Shown here: piece after piece, positions 51,324 to 59,669 of the stretch
How positions within the stretch are numbered: position 1 is the stretch's first letter
Layout of the letters: the number at the start of each line of letters is the position of its first letter
From: CAXXOK01 sp964497495
GTDB taxonomy: Bacteria; Bacillota; Clostridia; Christensenellales; Aristaeellaceae
Reading direction: 5' to 3'
Assembly (NCBI GenBank): GCA_964497495.1
Contig: CAZCCZ010000008.1
Location: 1-64,000, forward strand
Length of the DNA: 64,000 bases
Made by a program: the position numbers and the translations under genes
Notes under the pieces: model-generated
What the model saw: only the letters and a program-made list of their open reading frames with translations
Told to the model about the DNA's origin: nothing
Databases searched by the model: none

Positions 51324-52517
51324 TTATTTTGCTTCCGCCCCGGTCAGCGGGTATTCCGTCACGGGGTTCGACAGCTTCTGGCCGTTCTTTTTCAGCACGC
51401 TCAACACGCTCTCGATGTTCTCCTGCTTGGTATACGGCGTGGGAATCAGGTCGTTGTACTTGGCGTTGGAGGAAATGCGGGACGGGATGATGAGGAACCC
51501 CTCGTTGGCGCATTGGCCGTCCTTCACGCGCAGTTTGATCTGGAACACGTAGGTGCTCATGTCGTCCGGTTTGTTGTTGCCCGTGAAGCAGAAATTGCCC
51601 AGCGAATAGACGATGTACTTTCCGTTGTACTCCTCGATGGGGTTGATGCGGTGGCTGTGGTGGCCCACCACCAGGTCGGCCCCCGCGTCCACGGCGATCT
51701 TGGCAATCTTCTGCTGGTTGTCCCGGGGCGCGTAGTCCTTCTCGTAACCCCAGTGGAAGCTCACCACGACCACCTCGCAGCCCTGCGCCTTCAGGGCTTT
51801 GACGTCCTGCGGCACCTTGGTGAACAGCCGGTCGTACTGGTCGAAGGTCTGGTAGGCGAGCATGCCCATCTTCACGCCCTTCAGGGTGAACACGAGCGGC
51901 TCGCTCTCGCAGAAGTAGCTGACTCCCGCGTTGAGCAGGTTCTGCTTGGTATCGGCAAGTCCTTTTTCGCCCATGTCCAGCACGTGGTTGTTTTCCAGCG
52001 ATACGCACTCCACGCCGTTTTCCGGCAGCACCGCCGCGTAAGCGGGGTCGGCGCGGAAGAGAAAATCGTTCTCCAGCTTGTCCGGGTTACGGTCGGCGGT
52101 GGTCAGCGTGCCCTCGAAATTGAGCACCGTCCAGTCGTCGTCCTCCAGAATCGCCTTATAATTCTGGAAAATAAAGTTGATATCCCCGTCGTGTTTAGCC
52201 AGTTCCTTATCGAAATAGGAGGCGCCGCCCGCCTGCACGTTTTCCCCGACGGTGAAATCCCCGCCGAACGTGAGTTTAAGCAGAATGGAGCCGTCCGCCT
52301 CGTAAACCGGCGCGGCGCGGTCCACGGCGGTCTTCGCGTCGGATTCGGGCACCGCGGCGTCCTCATCCGGCGAAGCGGCGGAGGCGCCGCCAGCGACCTC
52401 GTTTCCTTCCGAATCGAAGATCGAGATAGACACGTCCTGGTCGTCCTCCGTAGCCAGCGCCGCGAAGGGAAGCAGCAGGCAGACGAGCAGCCAGAGCGCG
52501 ATGGACTTGCGAAGCAT
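51324..52517 (-). CDS. CapA-family (PGA synthesis-like) secreted phosphoesterase-fold protein
   Basis: The 397-residue protein has a signal peptide (cleavage near FAALA) and an acidic spacer (about 25-70). A CapA domain follows with LTFGGDFTVGENV, FEGTLTT, SLENNHVLDMGEKGLADT, SFHWGYEKDY, ADLVVGHHSHRINPIEEYNGKYIVYSLGNFCF. CapA relatives help make or release poly-gamma-glutamate capsule. Here no capB or capC is present, so another surface role is likely. ATG 52517 follows AAGGAGG. It is separated from the aminotransferase by a strong terminator. Confidence 0.9.
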   Translation of the reverse strand: MLRKSIALWLLVCLLLPFAALATEDDQDVSISIFDSEGNEVAGGASAASPDEDAAVPESDAKTAVDRAAPVYEADGSILLKLTFGGDFTVGENVQAGGASYFDKELAKHDGDINFIFQNYKAILEDDDWTVLNFEGTLTTADRNPDKLENDFLFRADPAYAAVLPENGVECVSLENNHVLDMGEKGLADTKQNLLNAGVSYFCESEPLVFTLKGVKMGMLAYQTFDQYDRLFTKVPQDVKALKAQGCEVVVVSFHWGYEKDYAPRDNQQKIAKIAVDAGADLVVGHHSHRINPIEEYNGKYIVYSLGNFCFTGNNKPDDMSTYVFQIKLRVKDGQCANEGFLIIPSRISSNAKYNDLIPTPYTKQENIESVLSVLKKNGQKLSNPVTEYPLTGAEAK

Positions 52518-52540
52518 GAAAAACCTCCTTACGGTCGGTG

Positions 52541-52571
52541 AAAACGCGCGGGGCGGGCTGCGCCCGCCCCG
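52541..52571 (-). terminator. Intrinsic terminator after the aminotransferase gene
   Basis: A 10-bp GC stem (52549-52558 with 52562-52571) has a 3-base loop and the minus-strand tail CGCGTTTTC. Confidence 0.75.
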
Positions 52572-52580
52572 CCGAACGGG

Positions 52581-53759
52581 TTACACGCCGTTGACGAAAT
52601 CGGCGACGCGCGAAAGCGCGACGTCCAGCTTTTCCAGCGCCGTGGCGTAGCAGCAACGGATGTGCCCTTCCCCGCAGGCGCCGAACGCCGTGCCGGGTAC
52701 GCAGGCCACTTCCTTTTCCCGTAGCAGCTTCTCGCAGAACTCCTCGCTGGTCATGCCGGTTTTCCGGATGCTGGGAAACACGTAGAACGCGCCCAGCGGT
52801 TCGAAGCAGTCCAGCCCCATGGTGCGGAAGGCGTTGAGCATCAGCCTGCGGCGGTGGTCGTAGCTCTGCCGCATGGCGATCACGTCGGCGTAATCGTCCT
52901 CGCGGCCCTGCCGCAGCGCCTCCTCGGCGGCGATCTGGCTGGCCGTAGGCGCGCACATGATGGAGTACTGGTGGATTTTCACCATCACGTCCATCAGTTC
53001 CGCCGGGGCGCACACGTAGCCCACGCGCCAGCCCGTCATGGCGAAGGCCTTGCTGAAACCGTTGATGTACACCGTGCGCTCCCGCATTTCCGGCAGGGCG
53101 GCGATGCTGGTGTGCCCCTCCGGGCTGTAAGTCAGCTCGGAATAGACTTCGTCCGTCACCACGATCAGGTCGTGGCGCAGAATCACGTCCCGGAGCTTCT
53201 GGAGGGCCTCGCGGCCGATCACCGCGCCGGTGGGGTTGTTGGGGTAGGGCAGGATCACGGCCTTGGTACGGGGGGTGATCGCGCTTTCCAGTTCCTGCGC
53301 GGTCAGCACGAAGTTGCGCGCCGCTTCCGTTTTAATGGGCACGGGCACGCCGCCGCCAAAGATCACCGAGGGGCGGTAACTGACGTAGCTGGGTTCGGGC
53401 ACCAGCACCTCGTCGCCGGGGTTAAGCAGCGCACGCATCGCCAGGTCGATGCCCTCGCTGGCGCCGATGGTGACCAGGATTTCCTCCTCGGGGCCGTAGG
53501 TAAGGCCGTAGCGCTTTTGCAGATACAGCGCGATTTCCCTGCGCAGGCTGATGCGGCCCCAGTTGCTGGTGTACTGGGTTTCCCCGTCCAACAGCCCGTT
53601 GATGGCCGCGTTGCGGATGTGGTAGGGGGTCACGAAGTCCGGTTCGCCCACGCCCAGCGATATCGCGCCGGGCATGGTTTGTACGATGTCGAAAAACTTC
53701 CGGATGCCGCTTTTCGGTACCGCGGCGATCTCCGGATTCCAATACCGGCTGTAATCCAT
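52581..53759 (-). CDS. Class I/II PLP-dependent aminotransferase
   Basis: The 392-residue fold-type I enzyme has SLGVGEPDFVTP at the N-terminus and GASEGIDLAMRALLNPGDEV. The PLP Asn and Asp are in ILPYPNNPTGAV and IVVTDEVYSELTY. The Schiff-base Lys is in INGFSKAFAMTGWRVGY, and the substrate Arg is near HIRCCYA. The closest general type is aspartate/aromatic aminotransferase of group I-gamma. The amino donor is uncertain. ATG 53759 shares one base with the stop of the Lrp-type regulator, so regulator and enzyme are coupled. Confidence 0.94.
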   Translation of the reverse strand: MDYSRYWNPEIAAVPKSGIRKFFDIVQTMPGAISLGVGEPDFVTPYHIRNAAINGLLDGETQYTSNWGRISLRREIALYLQKRYGLTYGPEEEILVTIGASEGIDLAMRALLNPGDEVLVPEPSYVSYRPSVIFGGGVPVPIKTEAARNFVLTAQELESAITPRTKAVILPYPNNPTGAVIGREALQKLRDVILRHDLIVVTDEVYSELTYSPEGHTSIAALPEMRERTVYINGFSKAFAMTGWRVGYVCAPAELMDVMVKIHQYSIMCAPTASQIAAEEALRQGREDDYADVIAMRQSYDHRRRLMLNAFRTMGLDCFEPLGAFYVFPSIRKTGMTSEEFCEKLLREKEVACVPGTAFGACGEGHIRCCYATALEKLDVALSRVADFVNGV

Positions 53760-54250
53760 CAGGGGTTCACCGCCAGTCGCTTGTCCTGCGAGTCCCCCTC
53801 GAAGATGACGCCGTCGCTCTTGTAGCGCTTGAGCACGAAATGCGTGGCCGTGCCGGTAACGCTGTCCAGAACGCTGAGCTTCGTGCTCACGAAATAACCC
53901 AGTTCCTTCAGCGAGTGCGCCTCCACCAGCAACAGCAGGTCGTACGCGCCGCTCATCAGGTACACGGTCTTGACCTCGTCGAAGCGGTAGATGCGCTTGG
54001 CGATGGCATCGAAGCCCTCGTCCCGCTGCGGGGTCACCCGCACCTCGATCATGGCTTCCACGCGGTCCTTATCGGTCTTGTCCCAGTTGATGACGGGCGA
54101 ATAGCGCAGGATAATGCCGCGCCGTTCCAGGTCGTCGATCGTGGCGCCCACTTCCTCGGGCGTCTTTCCCAGCATGACGGCGAGCTTTTCAAGCGGCAGG
54201 CGGCAATCCTGCTGGAGCAGCTGCAAAAGCTCGATCTGTACGTTGGACAT
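53759..54250 (-). CDS. Lrp/AsnC-family transcriptional regulator
   Basis: The 163-residue regulator has an N-terminal HTH (LLQLLQQDCRLPLEKLAVMLGKTPEEVGATIDDLE, split over residues 6-42) and a RAM ligand-binding domain (about 70-140, with VKTVYLMSGAYDLLLLVE). Amino acids are the usual effectors. ATG 54250 follows AAGGAG. It overlaps the aminotransferase start by 1 base. The pair fits control of amino-acid transamination, and the same transcript may continue from fhs, 42 bases upstream. Confidence 0.93.
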   Translation of the reverse strand: MSNVQIELLQLLQQDCRLPLEKLAVMLGKTPEEVGATIDDLERRGIILRYSPVINWDKTDKDRVEAMIEVRVTPQRDEGFDAIAKRIYRFDEVKTVYLMSGAYDLLLLVEAHSLKELGYFVSTKLSVLDSVTGTATHFVLKRYKSDGVIFEGDSQDKRLAVNP

Positions 54251-54292
54251 GATATACGCTCCTTCTGCCGCACAGGGCGGCAAGGTGATGTT

Positions 54293-55963
54293 TTAGAATA
54301 ATCCGACGATGTTCCCGTCCGCGTCCACGTCGATGGACAGCGCGGCGGGCTGTTTGGGCAGCCCCGGCATGGCGATGATGCTGCCCGCGAACGCGACCAC
54401 GAACCCGGCGCCCGCGCTGAGCCGCGCGGAACGGACGGTCAGCTCGTACCCGGCGGGCGCGCCCAGCCTTGCGGGGTCGTCGCTCATGCTGTACTGTGTC
54501 TTGGCGATGCACACGGGCAAACGCCCGTAGCCGTCTTTCTCGATGCGCGCAAGCGTCTTTTGAGCCTCGTCGGTAAACCGCACCGCGCCCGCGTGGTAAA
54601 CGCGCTTGGCGACGGCCTCGATTTTCCCGGCCGGCGAAAGGTTCTCGTCGTAGGTGTAGCGCGCCTCGGGAGCGGCGTTGTGGTCGGCAGCCCAGCAGAC
54701 CGCATCTGCCAAACCGATCGCCCCCTTTCCGCCCTGCGCCCAACCGTCGCAGACTTCGCAGGCCACGCCGCGCTCCGCAAGCGCGCCGCGGACGTACGCG
54801 ATCTCGTCCCCGTCGTCGGCGGCGAAATGGTTGATCGCCACCACCACGGGCAGGTTCCAGACCTCGCGGAGGTTGGCCGCGTGCGAAAACAGGTTCGCCA
54901 TGCCACCCTCCAGCGCCGCCCGGTTGGGGGCGGAAAGCTCGGCCTTCGCCGCACCGCCGTGGTGCTTCAGCGCCCGAAGGGTCGCTACCAGCACAACGGC
55001 GCTGGGCCACAGGCCGTTCATCCGGCACTTGATATCCAAAAACTTCTCCGCGCCCAGGTCGGCGCCGAAGCCTGCCTCCGTAACGACGTAATCCCCCATT
55101 TTTAGGGCCAGCGCCGTGGCCGCCACGCTGTTGCAGCCGTGCGCGATGTTGGCGAAGGGGCCGCCGTGCATCAGGCAGGGCGTGCCGTCCAGCGTCTGTA
55201 CCAGGTTGGGGTCGAAAGCGTCCCGCAGAAGTGCCGTCATCGCGCCCGCCGCGCCCACCTGCCCGGCGGTCACGGGTTCGCCCGCGAAGGTGTAGGCCAC
55301 CACGACGCGGCCCAGCCGGGCCTTCAAATCTTCCAGATCGGAGGCCAGGCAGAACACCGCCATAACCTCGCTGGCGGCGGTGATGTCGAAGCCGTCCTCC
55401 CGGGGGGTGCCGTTCTTAGCGCCGCCCAGCCCCTGCACGATCTGCCGAAGCTGGCGGTCGTTCACGTCCAGGCAGTGGCGAAAACAGATCTGCCGCGGGT
55501 CGATGCCCAGCGCGTTGCCCTGCTGCACGTGGTTGTCGATCAGGGCGCACAGCAGGTTATTGGCGGCGGTAATCGCGTGCAGGTCGCCGGTAAAATGCAG
55601 GTTGATGGTCTCCATCGGCGCGACCTGCGCGAAACCGCCGCCGGTCGCCCCGCCCTTCATACCGAACACGGGGCCGAGCGACGGCTCCCGGAGCGCCAGC
55701 ACGGCCCTGCGGCCGCTGACCGTCATACCGTCGGCCAGCGCCACGGATACCGTGGTCTTTCCCTCGCCCGCGGGCGTGGGCGTCATGGCCGTGACCAACA
55801 CCAGTTTGGCCCGGTTCGGGCGCGCGCGGTAGGCGCGGGCGTCCACCTTGGCGACGTATTTTCCGTACGGGGAAAGGGTGGCCGGGTCAAATCCGGCTGC
55901 CTCCGCGATTTCCGTAATGGGCCTCAGCTTCGCCGCGCGGGCGATATCCAGATCCGTAGCCAT
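54293..55963 (-). CDS. fhs: Formate--tetrahydrofolate ligase
   Basis: Fhs makes 10-formyl-THF from formate, THF and ATP, supplying one-carbon units or the Wood-Ljungdahl methyl branch. The 556-residue enzyme has its ATP loop TPTPAGEGKTTVSVAL (61-76), then LREPSLGPVFGMKGGATGGG, FTGDLHAITAANNLL and the C-terminal PGLPKQPAA. Length is normal. ATG 55963 follows GGGAGGC, and a good promoter is at 56002-56030. No other acetyl-CoA pathway gene lies in the window, so purine/serine metabolism versus acetogenesis is open. Confidence 0.97.
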   Translation of the reverse strand: MATDLDIARAAKLRPITEIAEAAGFDPATLSPYGKYVAKVDARAYRARPNRAKLVLVTAMTPTPAGEGKTTVSVALADGMTVSGRRAVLALREPSLGPVFGMKGGATGGGFAQVAPMETINLHFTGDLHAITAANNLLCALIDNHVQQGNALGIDPRQICFRHCLDVNDRQLRQIVQGLGGAKNGTPREDGFDITAASEVMAVFCLASDLEDLKARLGRVVVAYTFAGEPVTAGQVGAAGAMTALLRDAFDPNLVQTLDGTPCLMHGGPFANIAHGCNSVAATALALKMGDYVVTEAGFGADLGAEKFLDIKCRMNGLWPSAVVLVATLRALKHHGGAAKAELSAPNRAALEGGMANLFSHAANLREVWNLPVVVAINHFAADDGDEIAYVRGALAERGVACEVCDGWAQGGKGAIGLADAVCWAADHNAAPEARYTYDENLSPAGKIEAVAKRVYHAGAVRFTDEAQKTLARIEKDGYGRLPVCIAKTQYSMSDDPARLGAPAGYELTVRSARLSAGAGFVVAFAGSIIAMPGLPKQPAALSIDVDADGNIVGLF

Positions 55964-56001
55964 TCCTGCGTTGCCTCCCGCGTTAAAATACACGTGCACA
56001 C

Positions 56002-56030
56002 AGTATAGCGCATCCCGCGGTTTTGTTCAA
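56002..56030 (-). promoter_or_regulatory. SigA promoter of fhs
   Basis: The minus strand reads TTGAAC (56025-56030), a 17-base spacer and TATACT (56002-56007), 39 bases before the ATG. Confidence 0.8.
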
Positions 56031-56142
56031 GCGCAGCGAATCGGCGCGGAAAACCGCGCGCGGAAAGGGTTACGAGCCGGGGTCCGGAAGGCGGATGGCA
56101 GAGAAGAGACCGTTCCGGTGTCCCGCCCGGGAACCCCGCCGG

Positions 56143-56697
56143 TCACCGGAAAGCGGCCCCCGCCCTGTCCGAAAGACGGTAAATCAGCTCCGCCATCGCC
56201 TCGCACGGCCTGTCGAAGCCCGCTTCGATCCATCTCTGGATCACGCTCATACTGCCGAAAATCAGGTAGTCGTACACGTAGTCCGCCACCGGCTCCGCGC
56301 ACGAAAGCGGCAGGCTCTGCCGAAGCTTCTGAAACGCCGCTTCCACGAACGCGGACTGGAAGGGTATGCCTTCCTGCCGGCAAAGCAGCGCGCGGAAACT
56401 CTCCGCGTTGTCCTTAATGTAAAGAAGCAGTTCCGTCACGTACCGCACGCTCACGGGGTCGGTGCCGATTTTCTCCAGGTGCGCCCGCGCCTGGGCCAGC
56501 AGCTCGCCCTCGATTTCGCTGAACAGGGCGTACGGATCGGCGTAATACAGGTAAAAAGTGGAACGGTTCACATCCGCGTTCTGGCAGATTTCCTTGATGG
56601 AGATTTTTCCGATGGGCCGGTCCCGCATGAGTTCCAGCAAGCTGTCCCGCAGGAGCTGCCTGGTCATCTTTACCCGGCGGTTTTCCTTTTGCGTCAC
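56143..56697 (-). CDS. TetR-family transcriptional regulator
   Basis: The 184-residue protein has the TetR N-terminal HTH (TRQLLRDSLLELMRD, then ISIKEICQNADVNRSTFYLYYADPYALFSEIE) and a helical ligand domain containing a C-terminal TetR_C-like helix bundle. Start GTG 56697 is set by GGGGG upstream; an internal ATG follows ten codons later. It is divergent from two epimerase genes, whose promoter carries a 16-bp perfect palindrome, so it likely represses them. The inducer is unknown. Confidence 0.92.
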   Translation of the reverse strand: MTQKENRRVKMTRQLLRDSLLELMRDRPIGKISIKEICQNADVNRSTFYLYYADPYALFSEIEGELLAQARAHLEKIGTDPVSVRYVTELLLYIKDNAESFRALLCRQEGIPFQSAFVEAAFQKLRQSLPLSCAEPVADYVYDYLIFGSMSVIQRWIEAGFDRPCEAMAELIYRLSDRAGAAFR

Positions 56698-56813
56698 GGC
56701 GGTATCCCCCTTTTTCAGTCGTGGAGTAAACGATAATTTACAATGATGATGCCGCTAATCGGACAAATCTGATCAAAATGTCGATTCCACAACGTTCCGT
56801 ATCCAACTGCCGG

Positions 56814-56842
56814 TTGAATTTGCAACACGGTGTCGGTATTAT
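56814..56842 (+). promoter_or_regulatory. Putative promoter of the epimerase operon
   Basis: TTGAAT (56814-56819), a 17-base spacer and TATTAT (56837-56842) lie 66 bases before the ATG at 56908. A TATAAT (56840-56845) also overlaps the palindrome. Confidence 0.6.
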
Positions 56843-56849
56843 AATACCG
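56834..56849. promoter_or_regulatory. Candidate TetR operator
   Basis: CGGTATTATAATACCG is a perfect 16-bp palindrome over the -10 element of the epimerase promoter, between the divergent TetR and epimerase genes. Confidence 0.75.
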
Positions 56850-56907
56850 TGGGGAAGACCCCGTCAACCCTGCCAAAAATGATCGGGAAAGGATCGAGCC
56901 CTGTTCT

Positions 56908-57921
56908 ATGAAGATTTTTATCGTCGGCGGCACCGGGCTGCTGGGCAGCGCCGCGGCCGCGGAACTGATCGAGAGAGGCCACGAGGTGACCTCCGTCGCG
57001 CTGCCCCCGCTTCCGGCGGGTGCGGTACTGCCGGAAAAGATGCGCATCGAGTTTGGCAACTATCTGGAGATGAGCGACGAGGCGCTTCTGACGCGCCTGT
57101 CCGGCTGCGAAGGCTTCGTGTTCGCCGCCGGCGTGGACGAGCGGGTGGAAGGCGCGCCGCCCATCTACGAGCTGTACCGGAAATACAATATCGACCCCGT
57201 CCGCCGTTTGCTGGGCCTTGCCAGGAAGGCGGGCGTAAAGCACGCGGTCGTGCTGGGTTCCTATTTCGCCTATTTTGAGAAGCTTTGGCCGGAACGGGAA
57301 CTGGCCCGTTGGCACCCCTACGTGCGCAGCCGCCGGGATCAGGAACTGGTCGCGCTTTCCTTCGCGGACGACGCCTTCGACGTGGCCGTGCTGGAACTGC
57401 CCTACATCTTCGGCGCGCAGCCGGGGCGCAAACCCGTATGGACGATTCTGGTGGAAATGATCCGCGGTATGAAGGGCGTCACGCTCTACCCGCGGGGCGG
57501 CACCGCCATGGTGACCGTACGCCAGGTGGCCCAGGCGGCGGCGGGCGCGCTGGAAAAGAACCGGGGCGGCAACGCCTGGCCCATCGGGTATTACAATATG
57601 ACGTGGAAGCAGATGCTGAAGATCGTCCACAGGCATATGGGGCTTCCCAACCGGAAAACCGTCACCATCCCGGACTGGATGTTCACGCTCTACGGCCGGA
57701 AGCTGCTTATGGAGCAGAAGGCGAAGAACGTCGAAGGCGGACTGTACTTGCCGAAACTTTCCGACCTGCAGTGCCGGGAACTGTTCATCGACAAATCGCT
57801 GGGCTGCGAGCCCCTGGGCGTGACCCCGGACGACATCGACGCCGCCATCGGGGAATCCATCCGCCTCAGCGTGGCTGTGCTCGACCGCCGGACGGACGCG
57901 CTGGGCATGAGGGGCGAGTAA
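56908..57921 (+). CDS. NAD-dependent epimerase/dehydratase family protein (first of pair)
   Basis: The 337-residue extended-SDR protein opens with the NAD loop FIVGGTGLLGSAAAAELI. It continues with VFAAGVDERV and VLGSYFAYFEKLWPE around the catalytic Tyr/Lys, LELPYIFGAQPGR, and a C-terminal substrate part. Length fits atypical extended SDRs; the substrate is unknown. ATG 56908 lies downstream of the TetR-type operator. The next gene, also an SDR, begins two bases after the stop, so the two may work on one metabolite or as a pair. Confidence 0.87.
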   Translation: MKIFIVGGTGLLGSAAAAELIERGHEVTSVALPPLPAGAVLPEKMRIEFGNYLEMSDEALLTRLSGCEGFVFAAGVDERVEGAPPIYELYRKYNIDPVRRLLGLARKAGVKHAVVLGSYFAYFEKLWPERELARWHPYVRSRRDQELVALSFADDAFDVAVLELPYIFGAQPGRKPVWTILVEMIRGMKGVTLYPRGGTAMVTVRQVAQAAAGALEKNRGGNAWPIGYYNMTWKQMLKIVHRHMGLPNRKTVTIPDWMFTLYGRKLLMEQKAKNVEGGLYLPKLSDLQCRELFIDKSLGCEPLGVTPDDIDAAIGESIRLSVAVLDRRTDALGMRGE

Positions 57922-57922
57922 C

Positions 57923-59446
57923 GTGAAGAAGCCGAAAATACTCCTGACGGGCGCAACCGGCGGCATGGGCCGGGCGGTGCTCCGGGAACTGGTGGCGGAT
58001 CTGGGCGAGCAGGACGTGGTGATTTTGGCACAGGGCACGCCGCGGGACCGGAAACGGCTCAAACCGTACCGTAACCTGCCCGGCCTGACGATCGTCTGGG
58101 GCGACCTGACGAACTACGCGGACGTCCTTCCGTGCGTCAAGGGCGCGGATATCATCCTGCACGTGGCGGCGCTGGTGTCCCCCGCGGCGGACGACCGGCC
58201 CGCGCTGGCCATGAAGATCAACTACGGCGGAATGCGCAACCTTCTTGCCGCCGTGAAGGAGCAGGGGCTCGAACATTCCGTGCGCTTCGTCTCCATCGGC
58301 ACCGTCGCCGAAACGGGCGACCGGACGCCTCCCCTTCACTGGGGCCGGGTGGGCGACCCGGTGAAGCCCAGCCTGTTCGACTACTACGCCGTGTCGAAGG
58401 TGGCGGCGGAGCGGCTGCTGATCGAATCGGGGCTAGCTTACTGGGTAAGTCTGCGCCAGACGGGCATCATGGGGCCCGCCATGAGCCGTATCCGGGACGC
58501 GATCATTTTTCACAACGGCCTGAACAACGTACTGGAATACGTATCCGACCGGGACAGCGGCGCGATGCTGGGCAACCTGTGCCGCCTGCACCGGAACGGC
58601 GCGCTGCCGGACGCCTTCTGGGGGCACGTGTACAACGTGGGCGGCGGCGAAAGCTGCCGCGCGGACACGCTGACTCTGTTCCGGACAATTTACGGGGCGC
58701 TGGGCTTCAAAGACCTGCGCTACGTCGTAGACCCCAAATGGTTCGCCACCCGCAATTTCCACGGCCAGTACTATCTGGACTCGGACAGGCTGGAGCGCTA
58801 CCTGCATTTCCGGCGGGACGGCATGGCGTATTTCTACGACGAGTTCTTGAAAAGCCTCGGGCCGGCCGCGGCGATCGTCCGCCTGCTGTGCCGTCTGCCC
58901 GGCGGCCAGCGGCTGGCGGGCGGCCTGGTGAAGGGCGTGTTCCGAAAGGCGGCCCGCGCGGAGAGAGGCACGGAACGCTTCATCCGGGAAAACCGGGAGG
59001 CGCAGATCGACGCGTGCTGGGGCAGCCGGCGCAATTGGGACGCGATTCCCGCCGACATTAACGCCTGCCGCCGCTTTACGGACTGGAACAGCGTGGTGTC
59101 GATCGACCACGGCTACGACGAAACGAAGCCGCAAAGCGATCTGGAACTTGCGGACGTGCAGCGCGCGGCGCTGTTCCGTGGCGGCCGATGCCTGAGCGCG
59201 GCCATGGCGAAGGGCGACTGGGCGGGCAAACTGCAATTCCGCTGCGCCTTCGGCCACGAATTTGCAGCCAGCCCTCGGCTGGTGCTGGAAGGCGGCCACT
59301 GGTGCCCCCAGTGCGAGCGGGAAAGCTGGAACTACGCGGCGCGCGCCCGGGTGGACCGGTTCTTCGCCCAGGTATGGAGCCCGCTGCACGCACCGGGCGA
59401 ACCGCAATGGGCGTGCCCCAAGGCCGTTACGGAACTGGACGTATGA
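57923..59446 (+). CDS. NAD-dependent epimerase/dehydratase with C-terminal Cys/His extension
   Basis: The 507-residue protein has an extended SDR fold: ILLTGATGGMGRAVLREL (NAD loop), LHVAALVSPAADDRP, the active-site FDYYAVSKVAAERLL (YxxxK) and VYNVGGGESCRADTL. After about residue 330 comes a region not typical of SDRs, ending with RCAFGHEFAASPRLVLEGGHW and CPQCERESW. The Cys, His and CPQC there could bind zinc. GTG 57923 follows GAGGGGCGAG at the end of the first epimerase. A terminator follows the stop. Function is unknown. Confidence 0.85.
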   Translation: MKKPKILLTGATGGMGRAVLRELVADLGEQDVVILAQGTPRDRKRLKPYRNLPGLTIVWGDLTNYADVLPCVKGADIILHVAALVSPAADDRPALAMKINYGGMRNLLAAVKEQGLEHSVRFVSIGTVAETGDRTPPLHWGRVGDPVKPSLFDYYAVSKVAAERLLIESGLAYWVSLRQTGIMGPAMSRIRDAIIFHNGLNNVLEYVSDRDSGAMLGNLCRLHRNGALPDAFWGHVYNVGGGESCRADTLTLFRTIYGALGFKDLRYVVDPKWFATRNFHGQYYLDSDRLERYLHFRRDGMAYFYDEFLKSLGPAAAIVRLLCRLPGGQRLAGGLVKGVFRKAARAERGTERFIRENREAQIDACWGSRRNWDAIPADINACRRFTDWNSVVSIDHGYDETKPQSDLELADVQRAALFRGGRCLSAAMAKGDWAGKLQFRCAFGHEFAASPRLVLEGGHWCPQCERESWNYAARARVDRFFAQVWSPLHAPGEPQWACPKAVTELDV

Positions 59447-59463
59447 AAAGAGCGTTATCGGGG

Positions 59464-59500
59464 AGCGCCGCGTTTCGCAGGGAACGCGGCGCTTCTTTCC
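59464..59500 (+). terminator. Intrinsic terminator after the epimerase operon
   Basis: An 11-bp stem (59464-59474 with 59483-59493) is followed by TCTTTCC. Confidence 0.7.
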
Positions 59501-59669
59501 GTCCCGGGGCGGGTCCGCATCCGTAAAAAGCACGCCAGCGCTTACTTTTTAGACTTTCTTAATACTGTCAAGATAAAAGCAACATACATTTCATGTAAAC
59601 TGCTGTTGAGTATCGATTCTATCTTATGGGAAACGATCGTATGCAATGATACAGGAAAGGACCGTCCCG
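59501..59669 (+). promoter_or_regulatory. AT-rich upstream region of the phosphatase gene
   Basis: This stretch is clearly richer in A and T than its surroundings. It holds TTAGAC-17-GATAAA (about 59548-59576) as a possible promoter. A small inverted repeat, TACAT-TTC-ATGTA (59585-59597), is a possible regulator site. Assignment is tentative. Confidence 0.4.
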
